10,685 bases of DNA from Planctomycetota bacterium (GCA_013203365.1 JABMQG010000128.1:1-10685), one strand, 5' to 3'. Positions 1 through 8,197 are shown, numbered from the stretch's first letter. Made by a program: numbers and translations. Notes: generated by a model not told the origin, from the letters alone.

Positions 1-1
1 A

Positions 2-475
2 CTGATGCCGTTGGTGCTGGGAAATCGCCGCAAGTGGGGCTTCTACGCTACGACCTGCACGCTTGGCAGTATATTGGGGGCGATGGTCGGATATGCCATT
101 GGCATGGGCCTCTGGAGCGTCTTGGAGCCCTATGCCTACCAGTATTTGGGCTGGGCCGGCTTTACCCCCGACAACTTCACAAAGGTCGCTGAGTTGTACC
201 AGGACTATGATTTTCTGGCGGTCTTCCTCGCCGGGTTTACGCCCCTTCCCTTCAAGCTCTTCACCATAGCCGGCGGCGTATGCAGAATCAACTTCGGCGC
301 GCTGGTTGGGGCCTCGATCATCAGCCGAGGGGCAAGGTTCTTCCTGGTCGCAGGCTTGATGCGAGCGTTCGGGGCGAAGATAACCCCATTCATCGAGAAA
401 TACTTCAATCTGCTGGCGCTGCTATTTACGGCACTGCTGATTGGCGGCTTTGCCGTCATCAAGTACCTGCGATAG
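2..475 (+). CDS. DedA/VTT-domain (SNARE-associated, YqaA-like) membrane protein, 5' partial
   Basis: This is the C-terminal part of a small polytopic inner-membrane protein. The reading frame is open to the left edge (a CTG leucine codon precedes the first ATG), so the true start is probably upstream and the ATG at base 5 internal. Visible in the 157 residues are a hydrophobic Gly-rich segment (CTLGSILGAMVGYAIGMGLW), a re-entrant-type segment with the motif GFTPLPFKLFTIAGG followed by a conserved-type arginine (SRGARFF), and a last membrane helix (LLALLFTALLIGGFAVIKYL) just before the stop. This pattern fits the VTT/DedA superfamily, particularly the short YqaA-like branch; members are implicated in lipid scrambling or proton-dependent membrane homeostasis, but the substrate here is unknown. 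It converges on the EPS operon and is probably a separate transcription unit. The family call is fairly safe; the function is not established. Confidence 0.8.
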   Translation: MMPLVLGNRRKWGFYATTCTLGSILGAMVGYAIGMGLWSVLEPYAYQYLGWAGFTPDNFTKVAELYQDYDFLAVFLAGFTPLPFKLFTIAGGVCRINFGALVGASIISRGARFFLVAGLMRAFGAKITPFIEKYFNLLALLFTALLIGGFAVIKYLR

Positions 476-502
476 GTCCGGATCCTCAACCTTGGTTTTT
501 TT
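474..502 (+). terminator. possible weak intrinsic terminator in the convergent gap
   Basis: The 54-bp gap between the two convergent stop codons carries seven consecutive T residues at 496-502, preceded by a possible 4-bp stem (AGGT at 474-477 with ACCT at 489-492). This would serve the + strand VTT gene. The stem is short with an 11-nt loop, so the call rests mainly on the T-run and its position. No corresponding T-run is seen for the minus-strand operon. Confidence 0.25.
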
Positions 503-529
503 CTCTATCAGTCTTCAACCGCACTGCAC

Positions 530-2758
530 TCAGGCCTTGGTCTTGACAACTTCCCGTTCGTCTTCGTGGTAATCGTAGAACGCATCGTAGTTCTTCTGTA
601 GATATCCACCGGCCGTCGCCCGGACCGCGTTTAACGCAACGCCCAGCACGTGGGCCCCGATGCGATTGAGGCTCGCTCGGCAGCGAGAGACGATACCATG
701 GGTGTTCGACCCGGCCCGCACCACCAGTATCACCCCGTCCAACTGCGTGGCCAAGACGCTTGCGTCGCTGATCAGTAGCAGGGGGGGGCCGTCGAAAATG
801 ACATGGTCGTATTGCTGGGCCATCTCGGCGAGCATTTTCTTGGCCAAGCTGCTGCCCAACAACTCGTTGGGGTTGGGCGGGAGTTTGCCGGAGCCTATGA
901 CCGACAGGTTGGTCACCTTTGTGCCCTGTACGCACTGGTCCCAGGGCTTCTGGCCGGACAGGACGTCGGATAGACCCGCTTCGTTCGCCACGTTCAGCAA
1001 TCTCGCAACCGCCGGGCGGCGAAAATTGGCGTCCACCAGGAGCACCTTCTGCTCGTTGTTGGCGATGGCGATGGCCAGGTTGGTCGCGACAGCGGTTCGA
1101 CCGTCCTCGGGGCTGGGACTGGTTACAAGCAGCGAGCGGTGTCTCTCGGCCGGCCCGCTGAACAGCAGGTTCGTTCGCAATTCGCGAAACGCCTCCCCGA
1201 CAAGTGAATCCGGATTCGTCAGGCAGGCGACGCGGACATCCTCGATTTCGTCGAACACATCGTCGGTGTGCGGGATCATCGTCAGCAAGGGCAGGTCCAC
1301 CCGCCTGGTGATGTCGCTCGGCGTCTTGACCGATGTGTCCATGAACTCCAGCGTGAACGCCAGGCCAAGCCCGATCACCAGCCCCAGCAGACACCCCAGC
1401 GGAATCATCACCGGCAGTTTTGGCCAACTAGGCTCCAGGGGAACGTCCGCGAAATTGTATATGATCGCAGAAACATCTTGCAGGACCAGCAGGGAATCCT
1501 GAAGGCGGGCCCCTACACGCTGCATGTTGTCCTGGATGTCTTGCTTCTCCTCTTCCATCCTAGTTATGTTCTGAACATGCTCGTCCATGGATCTACGTTC
1601 GCCCATGATTCGGTTTCGACGCTCGGAGATCTCCGTCAGTTGCTTTTGGTACACGGCCAGTCGTTGCTGGAAGTTGACTTTCAGCGATTTCACGTTTGTG
1701 TCGATCAATTCCCGCCGACGGACATCGATCTGGTAGCGGAGACTGTTGAGACTGGTGATAAACTCCTGGCGTCGCGGATGTTTGGGTGCGTACCTGTTCT
1801 CGACGCTGGGCGCTGCGACCTCAAGGCCCCTAAGCTGAGACTCCAGCGTTCGCAATTGCAGGTCGGCATCCATCGCCTGAAGGACCATCGGGTTGGTAGC
1901 CAGAAGGCCCTGTTCATCCTGCTCGATGATGGCGCTCAACGCCGCCTCAGCATCGGTGGCGAGCATTTCCACATCCGTGAGCCTTCTGGTCACATCCTGC
2001 ATCTCGATGGTCAGACTGTCCCGCTGCCTGAGCATCGCCGGGATTTTGGCTTTGCTGAGTTCTTCCTTGATGGAGTTTTGCAGTGCGGTCAGTCGGGTTT
2101 GATAAGTCTTCAAGCTATCCCTCAGGGCCTCGATTCCCTCATTTCGCTTTCTGTTGACAAGCTCATTGGCCGTGTTCACGAATGCCTTGGCGACCTCATT
2201 GATGATTGTGGGCAGCTCCTGAATGTCCCTTGAGGTCTTGCCGACAACAGTCATTCCTATGCCGATATAGTTGGTTTCCGGCATGAGCATTACGGAAAGC
2301 TCCTCGTCCAGCTCCGTGACGGCCTTGATAAGTTTCGGGTCGCCCTTGCTCAGCCGCTTGTACCATTGTGTCCTTTTCATGGGCTCACTGTCCAGCGCAC
2401 TGTAAAGCACGCTGTTTGTCTTCACCAGGGCGGCGTTGCTTTTCTTGTATCTATCGATCGCCTCGTCGCGGTCGTACATTGCACCGGTGCCCAACACCGT
2501 TCTCGACGGCGGATTCAAGAAGATATAGGCCTGGCTGGAGTAGAAAGGCCAGAACTTCAGCCAGAGCATCGTGCTGACCACGGAAAGGACTGCAAAGATG
2601 CCGAAGCAGATCAGAATCAACCATTTCCGCTTGCGAACGATCAGCAGGAAATCCCTGCCGGTCAACTTGCCGACGGCAGGACCGGCCGGGAGGCCTGGAC
2701 GCTGTCTTGGACCAACCAGTACCCGTGGAGTCTGTTCTCGCGTTTGAATGCCGGTCAT
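530..2758 (-). CDS. wzc: Wzc-type polysaccharide co-polymerase / BY-kinase (tyrosine autokinase), atypical P-loop
   Basis: This 742-residue inner-membrane protein regulates chain length and export of EPS by cycles of tyrosine autophosphorylation. Visible order: Pro-rich cytosolic N-terminus; TM1 at about 45-66; Wzz-type periplasmic domain; long predicted coiled coils at about 200-310 and 330-425; a proline-containing segment (EPSWPKLPV) leading into TM2 at about 449-470; cytosolic kinase domain from about 500. The kinase has the oligomerisation motif EAFRELR (E522, R525, R528), Walker A' VLLVDANFRRP (D576), Walker B VIFDGPP (D656) and a C-terminal tyrosine cluster (Y719, Y724, Y728, Y730). 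The odd feature is Walker A, SPSPEDGRT (547-555): the invariant GK[ST] lysine is R554. Length and fusion of Wzz and kinase parts match proteobacterial-type Wzc rather than split CapA/CapB. The start ATG overlaps the upstream TPR gene stop (ATGA), implying translational coupling. The symbol is family-level. Confidence 0.93.
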   Translation of the reverse strand: MTGIQTREQTPRVLVGPRQRPGLPAGPAVGKLTGRDFLLIVRKRKWLILICFGIFAVLSVVSTMLWLKFWPFYSSQAYIFLNPPSRTVLGTGAMYDRDEAIDRYKKSNAALVKTNSVLYSALDSEPMKRTQWYKRLSKGDPKLIKAVTELDEELSVMLMPETNYIGIGMTVVGKTSRDIQELPTIINEVAKAFVNTANELVNRKRNEGIEALRDSLKTYQTRLTALQNSIKEELSKAKIPAMLRQRDSLTIEMQDVTRRLTDVEMLATDAEAALSAIIEQDEQGLLATNPMVLQAMDADLQLRTLESQLRGLEVAAPSVENRYAPKHPRRQEFITSLNSLRYQIDVRRRELIDTNVKSLKVNFQQRLAVYQKQLTEISERRNRIMGERRSMDEHVQNITRMEEEKQDIQDNMQRVGARLQDSLLVLQDVSAIIYNFADVPLEPSWPKLPVMIPLGCLLGLVIGLGLAFTLEFMDTSVKTPSDITRRVDLPLLTMIPHTDDVFDEIEDVRVACLTNPDSLVGEAFRELRTNLLFSGPAERHRSLLVTSPSPEDGRTAVATNLAIAIANNEQKVLLVDANFRRPAVARLLNVANEAGLSDVLSGQKPWDQCVQGTKVTNLSVIGSGKLPPNPNELLGSSLAKKMLAEMAQQYDHVIFDGPPLLLISDASVLATQLDGVILVVRAGSNTHGIVSRCRASLNRIGAHVLGVALNAVRATAGGYLQKNYDAFYDYHEDEREVVKTKA
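781..788 (-). repeat. C8 homopolymer (coding strand) inside the Walker B codons of the kinase gene
   Basis: Eight consecutive G on the + strand, read as GGC-CCC-CCC-CTG (Gly-Pro-Pro-Leu) of the DGPPLL Walker B motif. The frame is intact here. A one-base gain would move translation into another minus-strand frame that stays open to base 486, removing the tyrosine cluster. Confidence 0.8.
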
Positions 2759-5700
2759 GGGGTATCTCGTTTCAAACTTGCCTTGTCCTTGAGTTTCTGG
2801 TAGAAATCGTCTTGTTCGTTGTCTCTTACAAGTTCGAATCCCATTTGATATTGTTGGCGGGCCTCATCGGTGCGGTCGAGCCTTTCCAGCACCCGGCCCA
2901 GGTGGTAGCGGTTTGCGGACGCGGCACCCAGATCGATTGATCGGTACAATTCCCGCTCTGCTTGAGAAAGGTCGCCGGCAGCGAAATAGGCCCAGCCCAG
3001 AGTGTCCGCCACATTGGCGTTGTTGGGGGCCAGCGAGCAAGCCATGCTGGCATACTTCACCGCTTCGCCAGGTTTGTTCAGGTTGTCGGTCAGGAGGCAG
3101 GCGAAGTTGTTGAGCAGATTCAGGTCGTTGGGGTTCTTCTTCATCGCCTGGAGATAAGCCTCCCTGGACGCCTCGTACTGCCCCGTACGCTGGCATATTT
3201 CCGCGAGCACGCGATAGACCAGAAACGCTGATCTGTCATCTATCTTACTCGTATCTATCTTCTTCAGCGCCGCAATCGCTTCGGCAGATTCGCCGTTCTC
3301 GCTCAGCGCAGTTCCCAACAGCATTCGTCCCGCCCAAGTATCTTCGGCCGCCACCAATCGATTGAGCAAGTCAAGATATCGGACGGCCCCGCCGCCGGCA
3401 CGGGCCAACTGCCGGCCCACGAATACCGCTTCGCTGCCTTGGCAGAGCTTCAATGCCTGTTGAATGTTGGCCAGCCCGCCATTTTCGTTGCCCTTGGCCA
3501 GTCGCGCTCGGCCGACCGAGGCCAGCATCATCGTTGCGACGTCTCGCGAAGACTCTTTTATCTTGTCGGCAATGGCGATGACCTCATCATTACGGCCAAT
3601 GTCGAGCAACAGGGAAAGATAGTTCATCAGCAGTTGAACGTTGGATTGTTCCAGATGCCAAGCCTTTTCCGCGGCAGCCACCTGGCGGACCTGGTCTTTG
3701 CGCCGTCCCCACATTTCGGATTCGAGTACGTGCCAAACGCCGGATGTCGGCATGAGTTTCTTGCCGGCTTCCAGGGTCTGCTCCAGCGGCGCCCAGTCAT
3801 CCAACGACAGGTACAGGGAGGCCAATTGGAACATCAGCTTCGTCGAGCCCTCATTGGCGGCCAGCGATTCAACCAGGACAGTCTTTGCCGAGGCCGGGTC
3901 TTTCTTGGTTATGTAAATGTTGGCTAATCGAATCGCGATCTCTGGCGCGTTCGTCACCAGAAGGGCCTCTTGCAGGTCACGGACGGCCTCGTCCAGCCGG
4001 CCTTTGCCGATCAGCGCCCCGGCCCGCCACAACCGGACGGCGACCATTGTCGGTTGTGCATCGAGAATCCGGCCGTACAGGTCTATCGCCTGGTCCAACT
4101 GCCCGAGCATCTGGATTGCCCGCGCCTTTAGTGCCAAGGCCCTGAAGTCGTCGCTGTTCTCGGAAAGGATAGTGTCCGCCAATTCCTTGGCCTGTTCATA
4201 TCTGCCGCCGTTCAGCTGCACTTGGATAAGGGTCAACCGAAGAGACGGTTGCCCCGGCAGCAGCTGGACGACTTTCTCCATCTCGGAAATCGCCGTGTCC
4301 CAGTTGCCCGTGTCCGAGGCGAATTTCATCATCGCTTCATGGGCTCGCGGATCGTTCGAATCCGCTGCGATCGCGGCCCTTAAGGCCTCCAGGGCCTGAG
4401 CATCCTGCCCGACAATCGCCAAGTGCTGTCCGTAGAGCACAAACAGTCCGACCTTGTCCGGTTCGATCTTGGCGGACTCGTCGAGCAGCGCGGGCACTTC
4501 CTTGCCCCTGTCGGTATCTCGTAGGAAACTGACCAGCAGTTGGAGATACGCCAGCGAGCCCGCCTTGCCCTGCCGATCGGCATAGAGCTTGCGGTAAATG
4601 GCTTCGGCGTCGGCGCTACGCGGCGGGTCCACTCGCGTGTAGGCCCTAGCCAACATGAGAAGGTTCTGTCCGTCGTCGGGGTTGTTGCTTCGGCGCTGCT
4701 CGCCAATTTTGATCAAGCCCGCCGGGTCGCTCCTCAACTCCTGGTACCGAAGCCAGTGCGCTCGAACGTAGGGCTCTTTGGGGGCATATGTATAGGCACG
4801 GTTGATCCACAGTTCGTGATCGGCCGTCTGACCCTTTTGCTCGGCAAGGCGCGCGAGGCCTATCAGGGCGGCGGGGTTGGCGGGATTCTGCTGATAGCTA
4901 AGGTTAAAGCTGTCAGACGCCAATAGCAGATCCCCTTTGCTCAGGTAAGCGGCCCCCATCAGTGCGTGGCCTTCGCTGTGCTGGGGCTGCTCTTTCAATA
5001 GCTCCTTGAGCACGGATATGACGCCGTCCCAGTCGCTTTGGGCCATGAGCAAGCGGGCCCGGAAAAGCTTGCCGCCTGCGTCGTCGATGTTGAGCTGCTC
5101 GGCCTTGGTCGCCAGTTCGGCCGCACGATCGTATTCTTTTGCTAACAGGTAATCCAAGAACAGGGCCCCAAGCGCATTGCCCGCTAGAGGGTCGATTTCA
5201 ATCGCACGCAGCAAATGCTCTCGGTAAGACTGCTGGTCTGAGTGCTTCTGAGCAAGCCTGGCCAACAGCAGCTCCTTGCGGACGCCCTGCTCGTGCGCTT
5301 CGATGTATTCGGTTTCCACTTGCAGGCGTTGGGCTTGTGTCTCGGCGCCCAGCAGTTTCTCCAAAAACTTGAATTCTTCCGAGTCGGGAGAGCTCTTCAA
5401 GCCTTCTGCAAGGTACTGCTTGGCCTTTTCCGCCTGGTCGGCTTCCTGGTACATCCGGACCACCCGGGACAGGACATTCCCCGCAGAGGGGTGCTGGCGG
5501 TAGATCGCCATGTATAACTCGGCCGCTTCGGAAAGGTTCCCGATCAATTCGAGCCGGACGGCCTTTTGCAGGAGGGGCTGAATGAGCGGCTCGGTGATCT
5601 GCTCGGGGATTTCCACCTGCATCTGCTGTGTTGTTGTTTGGCTGGCCTGTTCGATCATTTGGCTCAAGGCCAGTTCCATCTTGTCGATGGCCGAAAGTTG

Positions 5701-7263
5701 CTCGTCGGTGGGGCTCAGCTGCCTCGCAAGCTTTAACGTCTGGTCGGCCTTGTCCTGCCAGCGGAATGCCAGCTGAAGCTGGGCCATTTGCATGAGGATC
5801 GGAACATCGTTGGGATAAGCACGCGACAATCTGTTGAGAATCCTCTCCGCTTCGCCGTATTGGGCCCGGTCGGGGCTCAGGTACAGTTGAACCAGCAGCA
5901 GGGTCGCTTCACGGTCCAACTGGCGAACAGAGCCTTCGTATGCCTTTCGGAAGAACTTTTCGGCATCGGGGGTATTGCCTTCTACCAAGGCCAACGTGCC
6001 CTGGAGCTTGGCTGCATTGACGCTTTCGGAGTGGTATTTCGCGAAGAAATCGACACTGGTCTTGGCTTCAGCCAACTTCTCAGCGACGGCGGGCGCGTCT
6101 CGGTCCTTTTGCTGCCTCAACTGCCACAGGAGCAACGATGCCAGGCTCTCGTGGGCTGCGAGCAAGCTGTTGAGATATTGCATTCTCTCATTCGGCTTCA
6201 TCTCGCGGGTCAACTCCTCCCAACGCGACGCCTCGGTTTTCACCATGGCGTCACGCAACACGGCAACGGCTTGATCGGTCTGTTGCCGGTATGCGTGGAT
6301 CCGAGAGATGCTCAGGTATGGGGCCATGACTTTGGGATCGACCTGCAATGCTTCCGTGAAGGCCGACATGGCTTTATCAATATCCGGCTCCTTCTTGTCC
6401 TTAAGGCTGATCAGGTGGTATCTCCCGATCGCTTCGTAATCGAGGGCGCTCTTGTTCGGTGCGGACAAGGCCTGGGCGAACTGTGCCTCGGCGACGTCAA
6501 CGTCGCCGGTAAACAGCAGATATTGTGCATAAGCTATTCGCAGGAGGACGGCATCAGGATTTGCAATAAGGGCCTTGCTCAACACTTCACGCGCAGCGTT
6601 GGCGTCTTCCTGCCGACTGCACAAGACCGACCAGTCCAGGTATACCTGGACATTGGTCGGGTCCAATTCCGCTGCCTTGGCGTAGGCATCCTTGGCAAAG
6701 GTCAATTGTTCAGGCGAATTATCCTGCCCCGCCAGATTGGTGTGTGCAATGGCAATCCGGTGATAGGTCTGCGCGTCGTCGGGTGTGATGCGTAGCTGTT
6801 TCTCGGCTTCTTCCAGAAACTTCTCCCAGTGCTTGAATACAATCGCCTGAGTCCAGAAGAAGTCAGTCAACTGATCTTGTGCCTGCTTGTTCCGAGGGTC
6901 GTCCCGCATCACGGCCTGTAATTCCGATAAGCGGGTATTGACGATGGCGCGTACCTTCTCTTGATTCAGCGTCTGGTCCAGACGAGGCCATTTGTCTAGA
7001 AAATCGGCGAAGGCCAGGCGATACTCGACGGCCTGCTCCAAGTCCCTCTTGCTGGCGGCATTGACCGCCCTCACATACAGGCCGGCGGCATTATTGTACT
7101 CGCTGGAGGCGACCTTGGCCTTGGCGTCCGCGAAGTACTTGGCCGGGTCTTTGGGCAAAAATCTTATCAGGGCCGCAACCCCGGCCCCAACTACCAATAC
7201 ACCCACGACGCCAAGGGCGATAAGGGCCTTCCGATTTAACTTCTTCCTTCTCCTTTTGGCCAT
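2755..7263 (-). CDS. giant membrane-anchored TPR-repeat protein of the EPS/exosortase locus
   Basis: This 1502-residue protein starts with a very basic stretch (KRRRKKLNRK) followed by one membrane helix at about 13-33. It has no lipobox, so it should be an inner-membrane-anchored protein with a large periplasmic body. The rest is almost wholly helical tetratricopeptide-like repeats: an N-terminal array at about 40-530, a Gln/Thr-rich spacer (SQTTTQQMQVEIPEQ) near 541-555, and a longer array from about 566 to 1490. The clearest repeats are C-terminal, for example VADTLGWAYFAAGDLSQAER from 1418. TPR arrays mediate protein-protein assembly. Large TPR proteins recur in exosortase/EPS loci (PrsT-type, usually shorter and lipoprotein) and in other EPS secretion systems (PelB, AlgK, BcsC), so a periplasmic scaffold linking synthesis with export is inferred. 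The start has a good AGGAAG sequence just upstream. The 3' end overlaps the kinase start by 4 bp. No enzymatic motif was seen. Exact partner and substrate are unknown. Confidence 0.9.
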   Translation of the reverse strand: MAKRRRKKLNRKALIALGVVGVLVVGAGVAALIRFLPKDPAKYFADAKAKVASSEYNNAAGLYVRAVNAASKRDLEQAVEYRLAFADFLDKWPRLDQTLNQEKVRAIVNTRLSELQAVMRDDPRNKQAQDQLTDFFWTQAIVFKHWEKFLEEAEKQLRITPDDAQTYHRIAIAHTNLAGQDNSPEQLTFAKDAYAKAAELDPTNVQVYLDWSVLCSRQEDANAAREVLSKALIANPDAVLLRIAYAQYLLFTGDVDVAEAQFAQALSAPNKSALDYEAIGRYHLISLKDKKEPDIDKAMSAFTEALQVDPKVMAPYLSISRIHAYRQQTDQAVAVLRDAMVKTEASRWEELTREMKPNERMQYLNSLLAAHESLASLLLWQLRQQKDRDAPAVAEKLAEAKTSVDFFAKYHSESVNAAKLQGTLALVEGNTPDAEKFFRKAYEGSVRQLDREATLLLVQLYLSPDRAQYGEAERILNRLSRAYPNDVPILMQMAQLQLAFRWQDKADQTLKLARQLSPTDEQLSAIDKMELALSQMIEQASQTTTQQMQVEIPEQITEPLIQPLLQKAVRLELIGNLSEAAELYMAIYRQHPSAGNVLSRVVRMYQEADQAEKAKQYLAEGLKSSPDSEEFKFLEKLLGAETQAQRLQVETEYIEAHEQGVRKELLLARLAQKHSDQQSYREHLLRAIEIDPLAGNALGALFLDYLLAKEYDRAAELATKAEQLNIDDAGGKLFRARLLMAQSDWDGVISVLKELLKEQPQHSEGHALMGAAYLSKGDLLLASDSFNLSYQQNPANPAALIGLARLAEQKGQTADHELWINRAYTYAPKEPYVRAHWLRYQELRSDPAGLIKIGEQRRSNNPDDGQNLLMLARAYTRVDPPRSADAEAIYRKLYADRQGKAGSLAYLQLLVSFLRDTDRGKEVPALLDESAKIEPDKVGLFVLYGQHLAIVGQDAQALEALRAAIAADSNDPRAHEAMMKFASDTGNWDTAISEMEKVVQLLPGQPSLRLTLIQVQLNGGRYEQAKELADTILSENSDDFRALALKARAIQMLGQLDQAIDLYGRILDAQPTMVAVRLWRAGALIGKGRLDEAVRDLQEALLVTNAPEIAIRLANIYITKKDPASAKTVLVESLAANEGSTKLMFQLASLYLSLDDWAPLEQTLEAGKKLMPTSGVWHVLESEMWGRRKDQVRQVAAAEKAWHLEQSNVQLLMNYLSLLLDIGRNDEVIAIADKIKESSRDVATMMLASVGRARLAKGNENGGLANIQQALKLCQGSEAVFVGRQLARAGGGAVRYLDLLNRLVAAEDTWAGRMLLGTALSENGESAEAIAALKKIDTSKIDDRSAFLVYRVLAEICQRTGQYEASREAYLQAMKKNPNDLNLLNNFACLLTDNLNKPGEAVKYASMACSLAPNNANVADTLGWAYFAAGDLSQAERELYRSIDLGAASANRYHLGRVLERLDRTDEARQQYQMGFELVRDNEQDDFYQKLKDKASLKRDTP

Positions 7264-7310
7264 TACTTCCTAACCCGGCCTGTCGGGCCGGCCTCTCTGT
7301 GCTTGGGTTA
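7264..7310 (-). promoter_or_regulatory. structured leader and Shine-Dalgarno of the TPR gene
   Basis: This lies in the only sizeable intercistronic gap of the operon (7264-7354). Read on the minus strand, TAACCC (7305-7310) can pair with GGGTTA (7271-7276), and directly inside it GGCC (7286-7289) can pair with GGCC (7277-7280) around a CGACA loop. Alternatively CCGGCC/GGCCGG forms a 6-bp hairpin with the same loop. The stem ends immediately before the ribosome-binding sequence (GGAAG, then TA, then ATG). There is no T-run after the stem, so it is not an intrinsic terminator. It could tune translation of the TPR gene or stabilise an mRNA end. The pairing is read by eye; no folding energy was computed. 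Confidence 0.4.
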
Positions 7311-7354
7311 CTTCGATCTTATTCCGCCCGCCGGCCTCGTCGGCAAACGGCGAT

Positions 7355-8197
7355 CTATCGGGCATCTTCGTTGCTTTCAATGTTCTTGATGTACTCTTGA
7401 GAAGGAAAATGTTCAAATATCGCTTTGGCGGAGGCGGCGAAAAACGCCTGGCACATTTCATCCTGCTCGGCCACCGTCAACGCCTTGGCGTAACCATTCC
7501 TAAGGCCAAAGCGATTGGCCTCGAGTTCCACCTTTGCGTAGTAGCAGTACTTGTCTCGTGGGTCGGCCAACATCGTACGGACTTGCTCACGGCTGTTTGC
7601 CGCCGCGCCGTTGACGCTGAAGACGTAGTATACCAATGAATCCACCTGCCCGCTACGGGCGGTTCTCCGAGTGAAGGCAGACCGTCGCACATCCACCTGC
7701 TGCCAGTTGCGCCACTGGGCCGGCAGATCCGGCAGGCGCCAAGTGACCACCGACTCGCCGGCCTTTTGCGCACCACCGGCCAGCATGCAAGCATCAGGCA
7801 CGTGTGGCACGGCATCCAGCAAGCCTGTGTAATAGGCCACGTGCACACGTATATAAGCCAGCGAACGCTCTTTCGATTTGATATTGTCCTTGTAAAACCA
7901 ACTGATAAAGTCCTTCGTTCCGAGCGTCTCCACGACGTCGTCGGTCAGCGTTGCCTTACCGTGGTAAATCCCCTCTTCCGGCCAATGTATCGCCTCGGCC
8001 AAGGTGAATCGCGTCCCGAAAGACGAGGGTAGTTCTTCCAGACTCGACAGTAGAGGAACCTTGGCCTTGGCTAAGACGATCCCCAGGTGATTTATTGCCG
8101 CGTTCCAGCCGGCCGCCGCCGGCAATAAAATAGCCATGACGATCACAAAGTGCACCGATGCGAAGACTCGCCGCAATAGAGATTTCTTTGGGCTCAT
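7355..8197 (-). CDS. epsI: EpsI-like exosortase-associated protein (DUF3485-type)
   Basis: This 280-residue protein has a basic N-terminus and one hydrophobic segment (about 11-30), indicating membrane anchoring with the rest in the periplasm. The region LAYIRVHVAYYTGLLDAVPH and the following VPDACMLAGG (about 113-142) matches the EpsI hallmark of a YY-type strand followed by a His-x-Pro-x-x-Cys segment and a Gly pair (H132, P134, C137). Cysteines C218 and C249 lie in the C-terminal half. EpsI-family proteins accompany or are fused to exosortases in PEP-CTERM systems; their biochemical role is not settled. The gene follows the exosortase with an ATGA overlap and an AGGA ribosome-binding sequence 3 nt upstream of the start, so the two are very likely coupled. 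At 280 residues it is somewhat longer than usual, and the C-terminal part after about 205 is less recognisable. Family assignment rests on the motif plus the context. Confidence 0.8.
   Translation of the reverse strand: MSPKKSLLRRVFASVHFVIVMAILLPAAAGWNAAINHLGIVLAKAKVPLLSSLEELPSSFGTRFTLAEAIHWPEEGIYHGKATLTDDVVETLGTKDFISWFYKDNIKSKERSLAYIRVHVAYYTGLLDAVPHVPDACMLAGGAQKAGESVVTWRLPDLPAQWRNWQQVDVRRSAFTRRTARSGQVDSLVYYVFSVNGAAANSREQVRTMLADPRDKYCYYAKVELEANRFGLRNGYAKALTVAEQDEMCQAFFAASAKAIFEHFPSQEYIKNIESNEDAR

Noticed and set aside
486..1427. 313-codon minus-strand frame overlapping the kinase domain
   Set aside because: It is an alternative frame of the kinase gene, Arg/Gly/Pro-rich and without a domain; kept only as the frame that slippage at the C8 tract would enter.
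1268..2233. 321-codon + strand open frame opposite the kinase gene
   Set aside because: It is fully antisense to the Wzz/coiled-coil part of the Wzc-type protein, with His/Gln/Leu-rich composition and no domain.
5788..6795. 335-codon + strand open frame opposite the TPR gene
   Set aside because: It lies wholly antisense to a convincing repeat protein, has no recognisable domain, and its composition is what the complement of TPR codons gives.
7275..7291. GC-rich hairpin as an intrinsic terminator between the EpsI-like and TPR genes
   Set aside because: No T-run follows it on the minus strand, and the TPR gene start is only a dozen bases downstream.
7316..7346. Possible minus-strand promoter (TTGCCG, 19-bp spacer, TAAGAT) before the TPR gene
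   Set aside because: Four of six matches in each box with a long spacer is near chance in this base composition, and planctomycete-type promoters are poorly modelled by this consensus.
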